DNA from: a bacterium HR33
GTDB lineage: Bacteria > Gemmatimonadota > Gemmatimonadetes > Gemmatimonadales > GWC2-71-9
Direction: 5' to 3'
Length of the DNA stretch: 64,000 nucleotides
NCBI GenBank assembly: GCA_002923375.1
Contig: BEIJ01000001.1
Span: 1,302,001-1,366,000, forward strand
Notes under the pieces: model-generated
What the model was told of the DNA's origin: nothing
The model's input: the letters and a program-made list of their open reading frames with translations, nothing else
Databases searched by the model: none
In this document: in pieces, positions 17,867-26,832 of the stretch
How the letters are laid out: every line of letters starts with the position of its first letter
How positions within the stretch are numbered: position 1 is the first letter of the stretch
Translations under genes and position numbers: made by a program

Positions 17867-19318
17867 ATGAAGCAGCGGTTTTATCGGACCTGGAAAGCGG
17901 TAGCGGTGGCCGCCGGTTGGTCGGCCTTCTTGGTGGGTGCGCTCCAAGCGCAACAGCACAAGCGCCAAATTCAGGAATTCCTGGACTCTCGCTACGGGGA
18001 GCTTTCCAGCGTGGCCCGGCAGATCTGGAGCTGGGCGGAAGTGGGCTATCAGGAGGAAAAGAGTTCGGCCCTGCTCGCAGAGAAGCTCCGGGAAGCCGGG
18101 TTCAGGGTTCAGACCGGAGTTGCGGAAATACCGACTGCTTTCGTCGCCTCTTACGGTCAGGGGAGGCCGGTCATCGCACTCCTCGCCGAGTTCGACGCTC
18201 TTCCCGGTTTATCCCAAGATACGGTTCCCGAGAGAAAACCGCTGCCTGGAAGAGACGCCGGTCATGCCTGCGGGCATCACCTCTTCGGCACGGCTGCCGT
18301 AGGGGCGGGGATCGCGGTCAAGGAGTGGCTTCAAAAGGAGCGAAGGAGCGGTACGATACGGGTGTACGGCACGCCTGCGGAGGAAGGCGGGTCGGGTAAG
18401 GTGTACATGGTGCGTGCCGGCCTGTTCGACGATGTGGACGTGGTCTTGAGCTGGCATCCCGGGGACGAAAACGATGCGGGGCCTTCCACCAATCTGGCCA
18501 ACAAGTCTGCGAAGTTCCGCTTCCACGGTCTTTCCGCTCATGCCGCAGCCGCTCCGGAGCGGGGTCGTTCGGCGCTGGATGCGGTGGAGGCTATGAATTT
18601 CATGGCCAACCTGATGCGGGAGCACGTTCCCTCCACTTCCCGGATTCACTACGTGATCACTGCCGGAGGCCGCGCTCCCAATGTGGTTCCGGATTACGCG
18701 GAGGTTTATTACTACGTGCGCCATCCGGATCCGCGCACCGTGGAGGAGCTCTTCCAGCGGCTGGTAAAGGCGGCTGAAGGCGCAGCCTTAGGGACCGGTA
18801 CCACGATGGACTACGAGGTTATCGGGGGTACATACAGCCGGTTGCCCAACGAGACCCTGGCGAAGGTGGTGGATGCCAATTTGAGACTGGTCGGTGGTGT
18901 AACCTATACGCCGGAAGAGCAGGCTCTGGCGGAAAAGATTTACGCCACGCTGGCGCCCACGGGAAAGAAGCTGGGCTCGCAGTCGGAAGTGGAACCTTAC
19001 GAAATGCACGTCACCAACGCATCGTCCGATGCGGGAGATGTGAGCTGGGTAGTGCCTTCCGCTCAGTTCACCGCGGCGACTTGGGTGCCGGGCACTCCGG
19101 CACACAGCTGGCAAGCGGTGGCGGCGGGGGGGACCAGCATAGGCTTCAAGGGTATGATGGTCGCCGCCAAAACCCTGGCTCTTTCGGCGGTCGATCTTTA
19201 CTTGCAGCCGCGGTTGGTGGCCGAAGCGCGGCGGGAGTTCGAGGCCAAGCGCGGTCCAAATTTCACCTACCGGCCGCTCTTGGGCGATCGCCCGCCGGCT
19301 TTGGATTATCGCAAGTAG
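17867..19318 (+). CDS. Exported M20-family amidohydrolase (AbgB-like)
   Basis: A 483-residue metal-dependent amidohydrolase with a Sec signal peptide (basic start, hydrophobic core, ALQAQ cleavage area). ATG 17867 has GAAGGAG seven to fourteen bases upstream, so I chose it over in-frame upstream starts. Metal-binding motifs of M20D peptidases are present: AGHACGHHLFG, TPAEEGGSGK, SWHPGD, and a dimerisation domain with GLSAHAAAAPERGRSALDAV. The closest recognisable relatives are p-aminobenzoyl-glutamate hydrolase subunit B and related aminoacyl-amide hydrolases. It probably releases an amino acid from an N-acylated or aryl-amide substrate outside the cytoplasm. The divergent APC permease may import the product. 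Confidence 0.85.
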   Translation: MKQRFYRTWKAVAVAAGWSAFLVGALQAQQHKRQIQEFLDSRYGELSSVARQIWSWAEVGYQEEKSSALLAEKLREAGFRVQTGVAEIPTAFVASYGQGRPVIALLAEFDALPGLSQDTVPERKPLPGRDAGHACGHHLFGTAAVGAGIAVKEWLQKERRSGTIRVYGTPAEEGGSGKVYMVRAGLFDDVDVVLSWHPGDENDAGPSTNLANKSAKFRFHGLSAHAAAAPERGRSALDAVEAMNFMANLMREHVPSTSRIHYVITAGGRAPNVVPDYAEVYYYVRHPDPRTVEELFQRLVKAAEGAALGTGTTMDYEVIGGTYSRLPNETLAKVVDANLRLVGGVTYTPEEQALAEKIYATLAPTGKKLGSQSEVEPYEMHVTNASSDAGDVSWVVPSAQFTAATWVPGTPAHSWQAVAAGGTSIGFKGMMVAAKTLALSAVDLYLQPRLVAEARREFEAKRGPNFTYRPLLGDRPPALDYRK

Positions 19319-19385
19319 TAGGTTTTGAACCGGATCGCCGGCGGGTTCATGACCCAAGGTCACCGGGAGGCGGTGCCGAGAGCTC

Positions 19386-21071
19386 ATGAAGTGGGTTAGC
19401 ACCTCCTCGGACCGAGCTACTCTTCGGGAGTCGCGGGTCTCGCGCATACCTGCGGCTCGAGACCTGCTCCAGTGGGTTTATGTGGGGCGAGTTTTGGTGG
19501 CGGTGGTGGTATTCGTCGCCGCGGCGTTCTATTTTCGCGCTCAGCCCCCCGAGGTGATTGTCACTTTGGCCACGGCGGCAATAGCCAGCGTGGTGGCCAG
19601 CAGTGCGTCATTCCTCTACACCCATTTGAAGCGCGGCCCTTTGGGCCCGACTTTCTTCTACATCCAGGCCCTCTTCGACCTCGCCTTAGTCACCACCATC
19701 GTTCACGTCACCGGGGGAATAGAAGACTTCTCCGCCCTGTACATACTGGTCATAGCGGTAACCTCCCTCTTGATGCCGGTGGCCTCGAGCCTCTTGCTGA
19801 CCCTCCTGGCGTGCATCCTTTACGTGGCGGACATCGTCTGGTTCCAGCCGGTGGATCTTTCCGTGGCGGTTTGGCTCCAGCTGGGGATCTTTGTGGCGGT
19901 GGCCATCGCCACCAGCTGGCTGGCCAGCCGCGTTAGGGTAGTGGGCGCGGCCCACGAGCAGCTGCGGCGTGAGGTGACCAGGCTCCGGCTGGAGGCGGGA
20001 GATATCCTGAGGAACATCCGTAGCGGCATACTCAGCGTGGACGGCGAGGGGAATCTGGCGTACGCCAATCCTGCTGCGGAGGAGCTGTTGGGGATTCGAG
20101 CGGTGAGCTTGATTGGAAAGCCGGTGGGCGAACTGCTCCGAAAGAGAGCACCGCAGCTTTGGGCGGCGATCGAAGCCACCAGATCGGGAGGGCGGCGGGT
20201 GTTGAGAGCCGAGGGGGAGATCGTTCAAGACAGCCGTTCGTTCCCCATAGGGCTCACCGCCACAGCCGTGGGATTGGAGCAGGGGGAGCAGCGCTCGGTC
20301 ACGGCCATCTTTACCGACATCTCGGACCAAAAGCGCCTGGAGGAACTCAGGCGCCGAACCGAGCGTCTGGAAGCGGTGGCCGAGCTTTCGGCGTCCCTGG
20401 CGCATGAGATCAGGAATCCCCTGGCCTCCATACGCTCCTCGGTGGAGCAGCTGGCCAAATCGGCCAAAGCCGGAGAAGACGAAGCGGTGCTGGCAGGGTT
20501 GATCCTCCGGGAAAGTGACCGATTGAGCCGGCTGCTGGAGGAGTTTTTGGACTTCTCCCGGGTCCGGGTGATGGCCAGGCGAGAGTTCGACCTGCTGGCT
20601 GCGGCCGCCGCCGCTGCGGAACTGGTGCGCAACCATCCGCACTGCGGGGAGGATGTGGAGATCGCGGTGAAAGGCAGTCCCACGGTGATAGAGGGAGACG
20701 AAGACTTGTTGCATCGGGTGGTCGCCAATTTGGCGTTGAACGCAGTGCAGGCAGCAGGACGGGGAGCGAAGGTGGAGATCGAGGTCAGAGCAGCCGGGGA
20801 GGACGAGCTGCCGGCGGGGGTGAACCTGGAAGAGCCGGTGCTGTTGAAGGTGAGGGATAACGGGCCGGGGATCAGCCCCGAGATTCGAGACCGGTTGTTC
20901 CAGCCCTTCGTGAGCGGGAGACCTGGCGGGTCCGGCCTGGGTCTTGCCATCGTTCAGCGGGCGGTGCAGGCTCACGGGGGTGTGGTGCTGGTCGACTCCG
21001 CCCAAGGAGGCGGGGCCTGCTTTCGGATCTTTCTTCCGAGGAGACTCAAGACGGAGACCGATCAGCGATGA
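19386..21071 (+). CDS. pilS: Sensor histidine kinase PilS
   Basis: A 561-residue membrane kinase. About six helices occupy residues ~25-190 (PilS-type membrane domain), then a PAS domain (~215-320, ILSVDGEGNLAYANPAAEELLG), a HisKA domain with LAHEIRNPLASI, and an HATPase domain with N box NLALNAVQAA, DNGPGIS and GGSGLGLAI. In Pseudomonas and Myxococcus, PilS senses membrane pilin and phosphorylates PilR to control pilA. The pilR gene overlaps its stop by 4 bases and a pilA-type gene with a sigma-54 promoter comes next, so the assignment is strong. Confidence 0.92.
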   Translation: MKWVSTSSDRATLRESRVSRIPAARDLLQWVYVGRVLVAVVVFVAAAFYFRAQPPEVIVTLATAAIASVVASSASFLYTHLKRGPLGPTFFYIQALFDLALVTTIVHVTGGIEDFSALYILVIAVTSLLMPVASSLLLTLLACILYVADIVWFQPVDLSVAVWLQLGIFVAVAIATSWLASRVRVVGAAHEQLRREVTRLRLEAGDILRNIRSGILSVDGEGNLAYANPAAEELLGIRAVSLIGKPVGELLRKRAPQLWAAIEATRSGGRRVLRAEGEIVQDSRSFPIGLTATAVGLEQGEQRSVTAIFTDISDQKRLEELRRRTERLEAVAELSASLAHEIRNPLASIRSSVEQLAKSAKAGEDEAVLAGLILRESDRLSRLLEEFLDFSRVRVMARREFDLLAAAAAAAELVRNHPHCGEDVEIAVKGSPTVIEGDEDLLHRVVANLALNAVQAAGRGAKVEIEVRAAGEDELPAGVNLEEPVLLKVRDNGPGISPEIRDRLFQPFVSGRPGGSGLGLAIVQRAVQAHGGVVLVDSAQGGGACFRIFLPRRLKTETDQR

Positions 21072-22441
21072 CGCCCGGCAGGCCCAGGGTACTGATCATT
21101 GACGACGAGAGCGGGATTCTCGAAACCCTGAGGATCCTGCTCAAGAACAACGGCTTCGAGGTCGAGACGGCCCAGGGGGGGCAGGCGGGTCTCGAGGCGT
21201 TGGCCGACGGGGCGCCGGACATTGTGGTCACCGACATTCGGATGCCCGGGGTGAGCGGGATGGATATCCTGGAGGCGGCCAAGAGCCAGGATCCGGACAT
21301 TCCGGTGATCCTGATGACCGCGCAAGCTTCGCTGCAGAGCGCCATTCAGGCGGTAAATCAAGGCGCCTTTTACTACATCCAGAAGCCCTTCTCCAACGAC
21401 GAGTTTTTGGCGCTTTGCAGGCGGGCGGCGGAGCAGCGGCAGCTCAGGGCCGAGAACGTCAATCTCAGGCAGGAGATCAGACGGCGGGATCGCTCTCGGG
21501 CGGTGAAGCCGGTGGGAGCCTCGGAGAAATTCTTGGAGGTGCTGCGCCTCGCCGAGGAGGTGGCGCCTACCGAATCCACGGTGTTGATCCTCGGGGAAAG
21601 CGGCACCGGCAAGGAGGTCATCGCCCGCTACATCCACGAGCTTTCCCGGCGGAGCGAAGGGCCGTTCTTCTCTATCAACTGCGGGGCGCTGCCGGAGAGC
21701 CTGCTGGAGTCCGAGCTGTTCGGGCACGTAAAGGGGTCGTTCACCGGCGCGGTCCGGGACAAGGAAGGTCTTTTTGCAGCCGCGCGGGGAGGAACGTTCT
21801 TTTTGGACGAAATCGCCGAGATGAAGCCCTCCACCCAGGTGAAGCTCCTCCGAGTGTTGCAGGAGCGGGAAGCGCTGCCGGTGGGAGGGACCGAACCGAT
21901 CCCGGTGGATGTGCGGGTCATCGCGGCGACCAACCGGGACCTGGACGACGCCATCAGAGACGGTTCTTTCCGGACCGATCTCTACTACCGGCTGAACGTG
22001 ATCACCCTGCATCTGCCGCCCTTGAGGGAGAGGCGGGAGGACATACCGCTGCTTTGCGACTGGTTCTTGCAACGGTTCTCCGAGCAGAGGGGAACGGGCC
22101 CCAAGCGCCTCTCACGCTCGGCGCTCGAGGCGCTTATGGCTTACGACTGGCCGGGCAACGTCCGGGAACTGGAGAACGCCCTGGAGCACGCCGTGGTTCT
22201 GGCTCAAGGGGATACCATAGAGGTCGAGGCGCTGCCCAAGCGGATCCTGGAGCCCAAAATGGAGCCTCTGGTCTCCGAGAAGCCGCTACCCACCCCGACT
22301 CTGGAGGTCATAGAGCGGGCTTATATCATGTGGGTCCTTCAGAGCGTGGGGGGGCACAAAACTCGGGCCGCGGAGATCTTGGGGATCGACCCTTCCACCC
22401 TCTATCGCAAGCTGGCTCGCTACGAGTCCGAGTCTGCATAG
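21068..22441 (+). CDS. pilR: Sigma-54-dependent response regulator PilR
   Basis: A 457-residue NtrC-class activator. The receiver domain (1-120) has phospho-acceptor Asp in VVTDIRMPGVSG. The AAA+ domain has GESGTGKEV (Walker A), the sigma-54-contacting loop as GSFTGA (Ser for the common Ala), and FFLDEIAEM (Walker B). A C-terminal Fis-type helix-turn-helix ends with HKTRAAEILGIDPSTLYRKL. ATGA overlap with pilS implies coupling. The expected target is the sigma-54 promoter found 114 bp downstream, ahead of the prepilin gene. Confidence 0.94.
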   Translation: MTPGRPRVLIIDDESGILETLRILLKNNGFEVETAQGGQAGLEALADGAPDIVVTDIRMPGVSGMDILEAAKSQDPDIPVILMTAQASLQSAIQAVNQGAFYYIQKPFSNDEFLALCRRAAEQRQLRAENVNLRQEIRRRDRSRAVKPVGASEKFLEVLRLAEEVAPTESTVLILGESGTGKEVIARYIHELSRRSEGPFFSINCGALPESLLESELFGHVKGSFTGAVRDKEGLFAAARGGTFFLDEIAEMKPSTQVKLLRVLQEREALPVGGTEPIPVDVRVIAATNRDLDDAIRDGSFRTDLYYRLNVITLHLPPLRERREDIPLLCDWFLQRFSEQRGTGPKRLSRSALEALMAYDWPGNVRELENALEHAVVLAQGDTIEVEALPKRILEPKMEPLVSEKPLPTPTLEVIERAYIMWVLQSVGGHKTRAAEILGIDPSTLYRKLARYESESA

Positions 22442-22554
22442 CGCCCGGAAGTCTTGCAAAATGAGAAACTAAAGCCCGGGTTGCTCCCGGCGCTCGGCAC
22501 TCCCAAGGACGCCAACTTCTTGATCCAAAGGAGGTTGCGTGATTGGCAGGCGGG

Positions 22555-22570
22555 CGGCACGAAGATTGCA
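22555..22570 (+). promoter_or_regulatory. Sigma-54 (-24/-12) promoter for pilA
   Basis: GGCACG-N4-TTGC with GG and GC exactly 10 bases apart matches the sigma-54 consensus almost perfectly. It lies 64 bases before the prepilin start and directly downstream of the PilR gene. Confidence 0.85.
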
Positions 22571-22633
22571 AATCTGGCTGCGGGAATGTCATCGGCTTTA
22601 GTTTGTTAAACGTTTCAACCCCCGGAGGAGTTT

Positions 22634-23032
22634 ATGATGAACCGTAAAGGCTTTACCCTCATCGAGCTTCTCATCGTGGTGGTGATCATCGGGATTCTGG
22701 CGGCGATTGCCATTCCGAAGTTCGCCAACACGAAGGAGAAGGCTTACGTCGCGGCCATGAAGTCGGATCTGAGAAACCTGGTGAGCGCCCAGGAGTCGTT
22801 CTTCGCCGACAGCATGGTGTACGCTACGGCCAGTTGCACTAGCCCCACTGCCTGCTCGCCGCTTAACTTCACGCCGTCTGCCGGAGTCACCGTGAACATA
22901 ACTGCCAACAGCGGGCTGGGCTGGAGCGCAACGGCTACCCACACTGGCACCAATACGACGTGCTCTATCTACGTCGGAACCCCGTCCGGAGGCGCTGGTA
23001 CTGGGGCTGAAGGCGAGCCCGTCTGTCAGTAA
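22634..23032 (+). CDS. pilA: Type IV major prepilin (PilA-like)
   Basis: A 132-residue class III signal prepilin. The short leader MMNRKG precedes the mature N-terminus FTLIELLIVVVIIGILAAI with Glu5, the classic type IVa pilin helix. PilD would cut after the Gly and methylate Phe1. The globular part has cysteine pairs (ASCTSPTAC and TCSIYV...VCQ), likely forming the D-loop disulphide. GGAGG is 8 bases upstream of the first ATG; the second ATG (22637) is equally possible. It is preceded by a sigma-54 promoter and by pilS-pilR. Confidence 0.93.
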   Translation: MMNRKGFTLIELLIVVVIIGILAAIAIPKFANTKEKAYVAAMKSDLRNLVSAQESFFADSMVYATASCTSPTACSPLNFTPSAGVTVNITANSGLGWSATATHTGTNTTCSIYVGTPSGGAGTGAEGEPVCQ

Positions 23033-23080
23033 TACAGGCTGACCGGTTGTTCGGGCTGCTACAACCTCGGAATGCAGTGG

Positions 23081-23121
23081 GCGAGGCGGTGGGCGATGTC
23101 CTTGCCGCCTCGCGGCTTTTT
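23081..23121 (+). terminator. Rho-independent terminator after the first prepilin gene
   Basis: A perfect 9-bp stem GCGAGGCGG / CCGCCTCGC with a 15-base loop is followed by GGCTTTTT. It sits 49 bases after the pilA stop. Confidence 0.7.
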
Positions 23122-23172
23122 GGAAAGGGCGGTAACTTGGGGCGGGGTCCCGAAGCGAGGATAATAGTTCTG

Positions 23173-23571
23173 ATGAGAAACGTTGTTCCCAACCTAGGTT
23201 TCACGCTGGTCGAGCTGCTGGTGGTAATCGTGATCATCGGCATTCTGGCCGCGATCTCGATCCAGAGCTACTCCAACAGCAAGGAGCAATCCTTTCTGGC
23301 CGTGATGAAAGGGGACCTGCGCAATCTGGCGACCTCACAGGAAGCCTATTACTACAACAACCAGACTTACTACGGCGGTCCGATCCCGGATCCGGCCCTG
23401 CTCTTCAGCCCGTCGCCCGGGGTTACCATCACGCTCCAGAACGTAAGCGCCCAGGGCTGGGCGGCCACCGCCACACACACCAACACCAACCGTACTTGCG
23501 CCATATACGTGGGAAACGGCGGGCCCATCGGCCCGGCCACGGTGGAGGGGGAGGCGGCCTGCACTAACTGA
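23173..23571 (+). CDS. Second type IV prepilin, paralogue of the preceding gene
   Basis: A 132-residue prepilin starting at ATG 23173; longer upstream starts would put ~42 non-pilin residues before the leader. The leader MRNVVPNLG is followed by FTLVELLVVIVIIGILAAI with Glu5. The body parallels the first prepilin: a KGDLRNLATSQEAYY helix, WAATATHTNTNRTCAIYVG, and a C-terminal EGEAAC. It therefore looks like a tandem duplication that has diverged. It retains only the last two cysteines, losing the internal pair seen in the first copy. It may be an alternative major subunit or a minor pilin. Confidence 0.9.
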   Translation: MRNVVPNLGFTLVELLVVIVIIGILAAISIQSYSNSKEQSFLAVMKGDLRNLATSQEAYYYNNQTYYGGPIPDPALLFSPSPGVTITLQNVSAQGWAATATHTNTNRTCAIYVGNGGPIGPATVEGEAACTN

Positions 23572-23623
23572 AGCGGGTTTTTGCCTGCTGGCTTCCGCCG
23601 CGCGGCGCCGCCATTATCGTAGC

Positions 23624-24805
23624 ATGAACCGCGAAGGCGGGGGTGCACTCTCCATCGGTTCCGAAGCCAAGGTCCCCCTGCGCCGGGAGTTGCTGGTCAA
23701 CCTCGGTCTGCTGGTGGTCGCGGCTTTGTCGCTGGCGGTGGTTACCGCGCTCGTGGTGCAGATGTTCGATCCCCGCTACGCGCTGATCGCCCTCCTCGCT
23801 CTGATAGCCGCGGACGCCGCCATCGTCTTCGCTTTCGGGCGCTACCTCTTGGATCGCTTGGTCCTGAAGCCGGTGAACGCCCTCAAGGAGGCCGCAGAGC
23901 ATATAGCCTCGGGCGATCTCGACCGCCGCGCTCCGCGCGCGGAGACCCGGGAACTGGACGAGCTGGCCCTGTGCTTCAACCGGATGACCGAGCGGCTGCT
24001 CGACGCCCAGAGCCAAGTGGTCCAAAGCGAGAAGCTGGCCACCGTAGGGCGCCTGGCCGCAGGGATCGCCCACGAAATCGGCAACCCGCTTTCGGCCATA
24101 GGCACCTACCTCGAGGTCTTGAAAAAGCGAGACGCCATCGACCCGGAGCTGCTGGCCTCGCTGCAGCGCGAGGCCGAGCGCATCGACCGGATCGTGAGGA
24201 GCCTGCTGGAGTACGCCAAGCCTCGCGCCGAAGAAACCGGGTTGGTGGACTTGGTGGCGGTAACTCGGGAAGCGTGCGAGCTTCTAAAACAGCAGGGGGT
24301 GCTCAAGAACGTACAGTTTCGACTCGAACTGGACCCCGTTCCTCTGAGCGTTAGAGCCAGACACCACGCCATGGAACAAGTGGTGGTCAACCTGGTTCTC
24401 AACGCGGTGGAGGCCGCACCTGGAGGGTCGATCGTCGTAGGCGTTACCCGCTGGGTTCTAGAGGATTCGGCTCTGGCCGCCAAGAGGCGCCAAGATCCGG
24501 ACCGCGAAGGCGCAAGCCACCGGCGACCGGATGCGAGCACCTCCCGGCGACCGCAGCTCGCGCCGGGCGAGCCGGGAGCGCTGCTCTACGTGGCCGACTC
24601 GGGCCCCGGTGTCCCGCAAGAGGAGCGGGAAAGAATCTTCGAGCCCTTTTACACCACCAAGGACGCAGGCCGGGGCACCGGGCTGGGGCTGGCCATCGTT
24701 CAACGGACAGTGCACGAACTCGGCGGGCTGGTTTGGGTGGACGACGCCCGGGAGGGAGGAGCGGCTTTCAAGGTCTTCCTTCCTCTGGCCGCGGAGGCGA
24801 AATGA
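23624..24805 (+). CDS. Membrane sensor histidine kinase with HAMP domain
   Basis: A 393-residue kinase. Two hydrophobic helices (residues ~20-75) lead into a HAMP domain (LVLKPVNALKEAAEHIASGDL), a HisKA domain with GIAHEIGNPLSAIG, and an HATPase domain (NLVLNAVEAAPG, DSGPGVP, GTGLGLAI). There is almost no periplasmic loop, so any signal is probably membrane-borne or cytoplasmic. A basic, Arg/Pro-rich insertion of about 35 residues (~285-320) lies inside the ATPase domain. It overlaps the next gene by 4 bases, making a cognate pair. Its place between the prepilins and the minor pilin operon suggests pilus control, which is inference. Confidence 0.9.
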   Translation: MNREGGGALSIGSEAKVPLRRELLVNLGLLVVAALSLAVVTALVVQMFDPRYALIALLALIAADAAIVFAFGRYLLDRLVLKPVNALKEAAEHIASGDLDRRAPRAETRELDELALCFNRMTERLLDAQSQVVQSEKLATVGRLAAGIAHEIGNPLSAIGTYLEVLKKRDAIDPELLASLQREAERIDRIVRSLLEYAKPRAEETGLVDLVAVTREACELLKQQGVLKNVQFRLELDPVPLSVRARHHAMEQVVVNLVLNAVEAAPGGSIVVGVTRWVLEDSALAAKRRQDPDREGASHRRPDASTSRRPQLAPGEPGALLYVADSGPGVPQEERERIFEPFYTTKDAGRGTGLGLAIVQRTVHELGGLVWVDDAREGGAAFKVFLPLAAEAK

Positions 24806-26169
24806 GCCGCGTGTTGATCGTCGACGACGATCCCGGACTCAGGCAGTCCCTGGGGCTTCTGCTCCAAGGCGAAGGCTACGAGGTGGTCTCGGAGGGCTCC
24901 CCAGCCCGCGCCTTGGAACGGGCTTCATCCGAAGCGTTCGACCTCATACTGTGCGACGTCCGGATGCCGGAGATGGACGGCCTGGAGTTTCTCCGCCGAT
25001 ACCGGGAGGTCCGCGGCCGGGCCCTGGTGATCATGATGAGCGCCTACGGGGGAGAGGATCAGGCCATCGCCGCCATGAAGGCTGGCGCCTACGACTACAT
25101 ACCCAAACCCTTCCGCTCGGACGAAGTGATTCTCACCCTGAAAAAGGCGGAAGAAAGAGAACAACTGCGCTCCCAAGTAGCGAGCCTTCAAGCGGAGTTG
25201 ACCCGACGGACGGACCGGGAAGTGGTGGCGGAATCCCCGGCGATGAGAAAAGTGATGGAACTCGCCTCTCGAGTAGCTCCCCACTCCACCACGGTGCTCA
25301 TAACCGGGGAGAGCGGAACCGGCAAAGAGGTCGTGGCCCGGGCCATACACCGGATGAGCCCCAGAAAAGACCGGCGGTTCGTGGCGGTAAACTGCGGCGC
25401 GATACCGGAGAATTTGCTCGAATCGGAGCTCTTCGGGCACGCGCGAGGGGCGTTTACCGGCGCTACCTCGGACAAACCCGGACTCTTCGAAGAAGCCGAC
25501 GGAGGTACCCTCCTGCTGGACGAAATCGGGGAACTGCCTTTGGAGCTGCAGGTGAAGTTGCTTCGAGTGCTTCAGGAGGGAGAGGTCCGAAGGGTGGGGG
25601 CAGCCAAGACGCGCCGGGTCGACGTGCGGGTGCTGGCGGCTACCGCCCGCGACTTGGAAGCGGATGTTCGCCAAGGGCGATTTAGGGAGGACCTCTACTA
25701 TCGGATAAACGTCGTAAGAATCCACCTACCGCCCCTGAGGCAGCGGCCGGAAGATGTGGAGGCTTTAGCCCGGCTCTTTTTGGAACATGCGAGCCGACGC
25801 TCCGGGCGGGCGCTCACCCTTACTCCCGCGGCCATGGCGGCCCTGAAAGCCCATCCCTGGCCCGGCAACGTTCGGGAACTGGAGAACGCCCTGGAGCGGG
25901 CCGCGGTGCTATCGGCCGACGGCCGCATAACCCCTGCGGAGCTGTGGCCCGAGGCCGCCGAGAGCAGCGGCGGAGCCGGAGGGCCCGGATCGAGCCCGGG
26001 AGCGGCGGGACCCACCACTCTCCGAGAAGCGCTGGAGCAAGCTACCCGGGAAGCGATCCAGCGCGCTCTCGATGCATGCGGAGGCAACCGGGCTCAGGCG
26101 GCCCGGCTACTGGGCATCAGCCAGCGAGCCCTGTTCTACAAGCTGAAACAGCTGAAGCTTGGTGGCTGA
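24802..26169 (+). CDS. Sigma-54-dependent response regulator (NtrC family)
   Basis: A 455-residue activator starting at ATG 24802, inside the ATGA overlap with the kinase gene. The receiver has its Asp in ILCDVRMPEMDG; the AAA+ domain has GESGTGKEV, the canonical GAFTGA loop and LLLDEIGEL; the C-terminus has a Fis-type helix-turn-helix (NRAQAARLLGISQRALFYKL). A Gly/Ser/Pro-rich linker (~390-410) separates ATPase and DNA-binding parts. This is a second sigma-54 activator within 5 kb of PilR. The minor pilin operon follows after 225 bp, but I find only a degenerate -24/-12 match there. Confidence 0.92.
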   Translation: MSRVLIVDDDPGLRQSLGLLLQGEGYEVVSEGSPARALERASSEAFDLILCDVRMPEMDGLEFLRRYREVRGRALVIMMSAYGGEDQAIAAMKAGAYDYIPKPFRSDEVILTLKKAEEREQLRSQVASLQAELTRRTDREVVAESPAMRKVMELASRVAPHSTTVLITGESGTGKEVVARAIHRMSPRKDRRFVAVNCGAIPENLLESELFGHARGAFTGATSDKPGLFEEADGGTLLLDEIGELPLELQVKLLRVLQEGEVRRVGAAKTRRVDVRVLAATARDLEADVRQGRFREDLYYRINVVRIHLPPLRQRPEDVEALARLFLEHASRRSGRALTLTPAAMAALKAHPWPGNVRELENALERAAVLSADGRITPAELWPEAAESSGGAGGPGSSPGAAGPTTLREALEQATREAIQRALDACGGNRAQAARLLGISQRALFYKLKQLKLGG

Positions 26170-26394
26170 TCGGCTGGCCGCCGCCGGTGCGAGCCGGTAG
26201 GTTTCCGCAGCCCTTTCTGGATCTCGGGTGCGCCAAAGACCGGACCGGCCGGCTGCAAGATTGTGCAGCTCTGCACTTGGCTGCGCCTTCCTGAGACCAC
26301 CTCCGCTATGCTAAGCTTCTGATCTCTAAGGACTTACGATTGTGGTATGCAACTTGTTACCGAAAGGCGTGGACCTTCTTTAGGATGGATATCG

Positions 26395-26832
26395 ATGCGG
26401 GAACGGGGTTTGACGCTGGCCGAGGTAGTGATTGTACTGGTGCTCATCGGAGCGCTGGCGGCCTTTGGGTTTCCGCGGCTGACCGATGCTTGGGTGAGGC
26501 AGAACGTAAGATCGGCCCGTAACGCCTTGGCGGGTTTTTACGCCAAGGGCAGGGCCACCGCGATCGAGCGGGGGGCGGTGGCCCGGGTGATCGTGGAGAA
26601 CAATCGGGTGCGGATCGAGTCGGTTAATCCGGTTACGGGTGCCACGGTGATTGTGGGCAACGTCGAGGATTTGCACGCCCGCTACGGGGTGACCATCTCT
26701 CCGCCGTTGGATACCTGTCTTTACGATCCTCGGGGCGTGGCTCGGGAGGCCAGTGAGACGGTGTTTACCATAACCCGGGGCACGGCGGTGCAGACGCTCC
26801 GCATAAATCAGTTGGGGAGGGTGATTCAGTGA
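26395..26832 (+). CDS. Minor prepilin, FimT/GspH-like
   Basis: A 145-residue prepilin; ATG 26395 chosen because AGGA lies ~9 bases upstream and it gives the short leader MRERG. The mature part begins LTLAEVVIVLVLIGALAAF, with Glu at position 5 and Leu rather than Phe at position 1. The region after the helix (NALAGFYAKGRATAIERGAVARVIVENNRV) follows the FimT/GspH pattern of strands after an alpha spine. It is the first of four overlapping or closely spaced minor-pilin genes, which likely form the priming complex at the pilus tip. Confidence 0.87.
   Translation: MRERGLTLAEVVIVLVLIGALAAFGFPRLTDAWVRQNVRSARNALAGFYAKGRATAIERGAVARVIVENNRVRIESVNPVTGATVIVGNVEDLHARYGVTISPPLDTCLYDPRGVAREASETVFTITRGTAVQTLRINQLGRVIQ

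Noticed and set aside
22471-22490. Hairpin CCGGG-TTGCT-CCCGG after pilR as a terminator
   Set aside because: The stem is only 5 bp and no T run follows.
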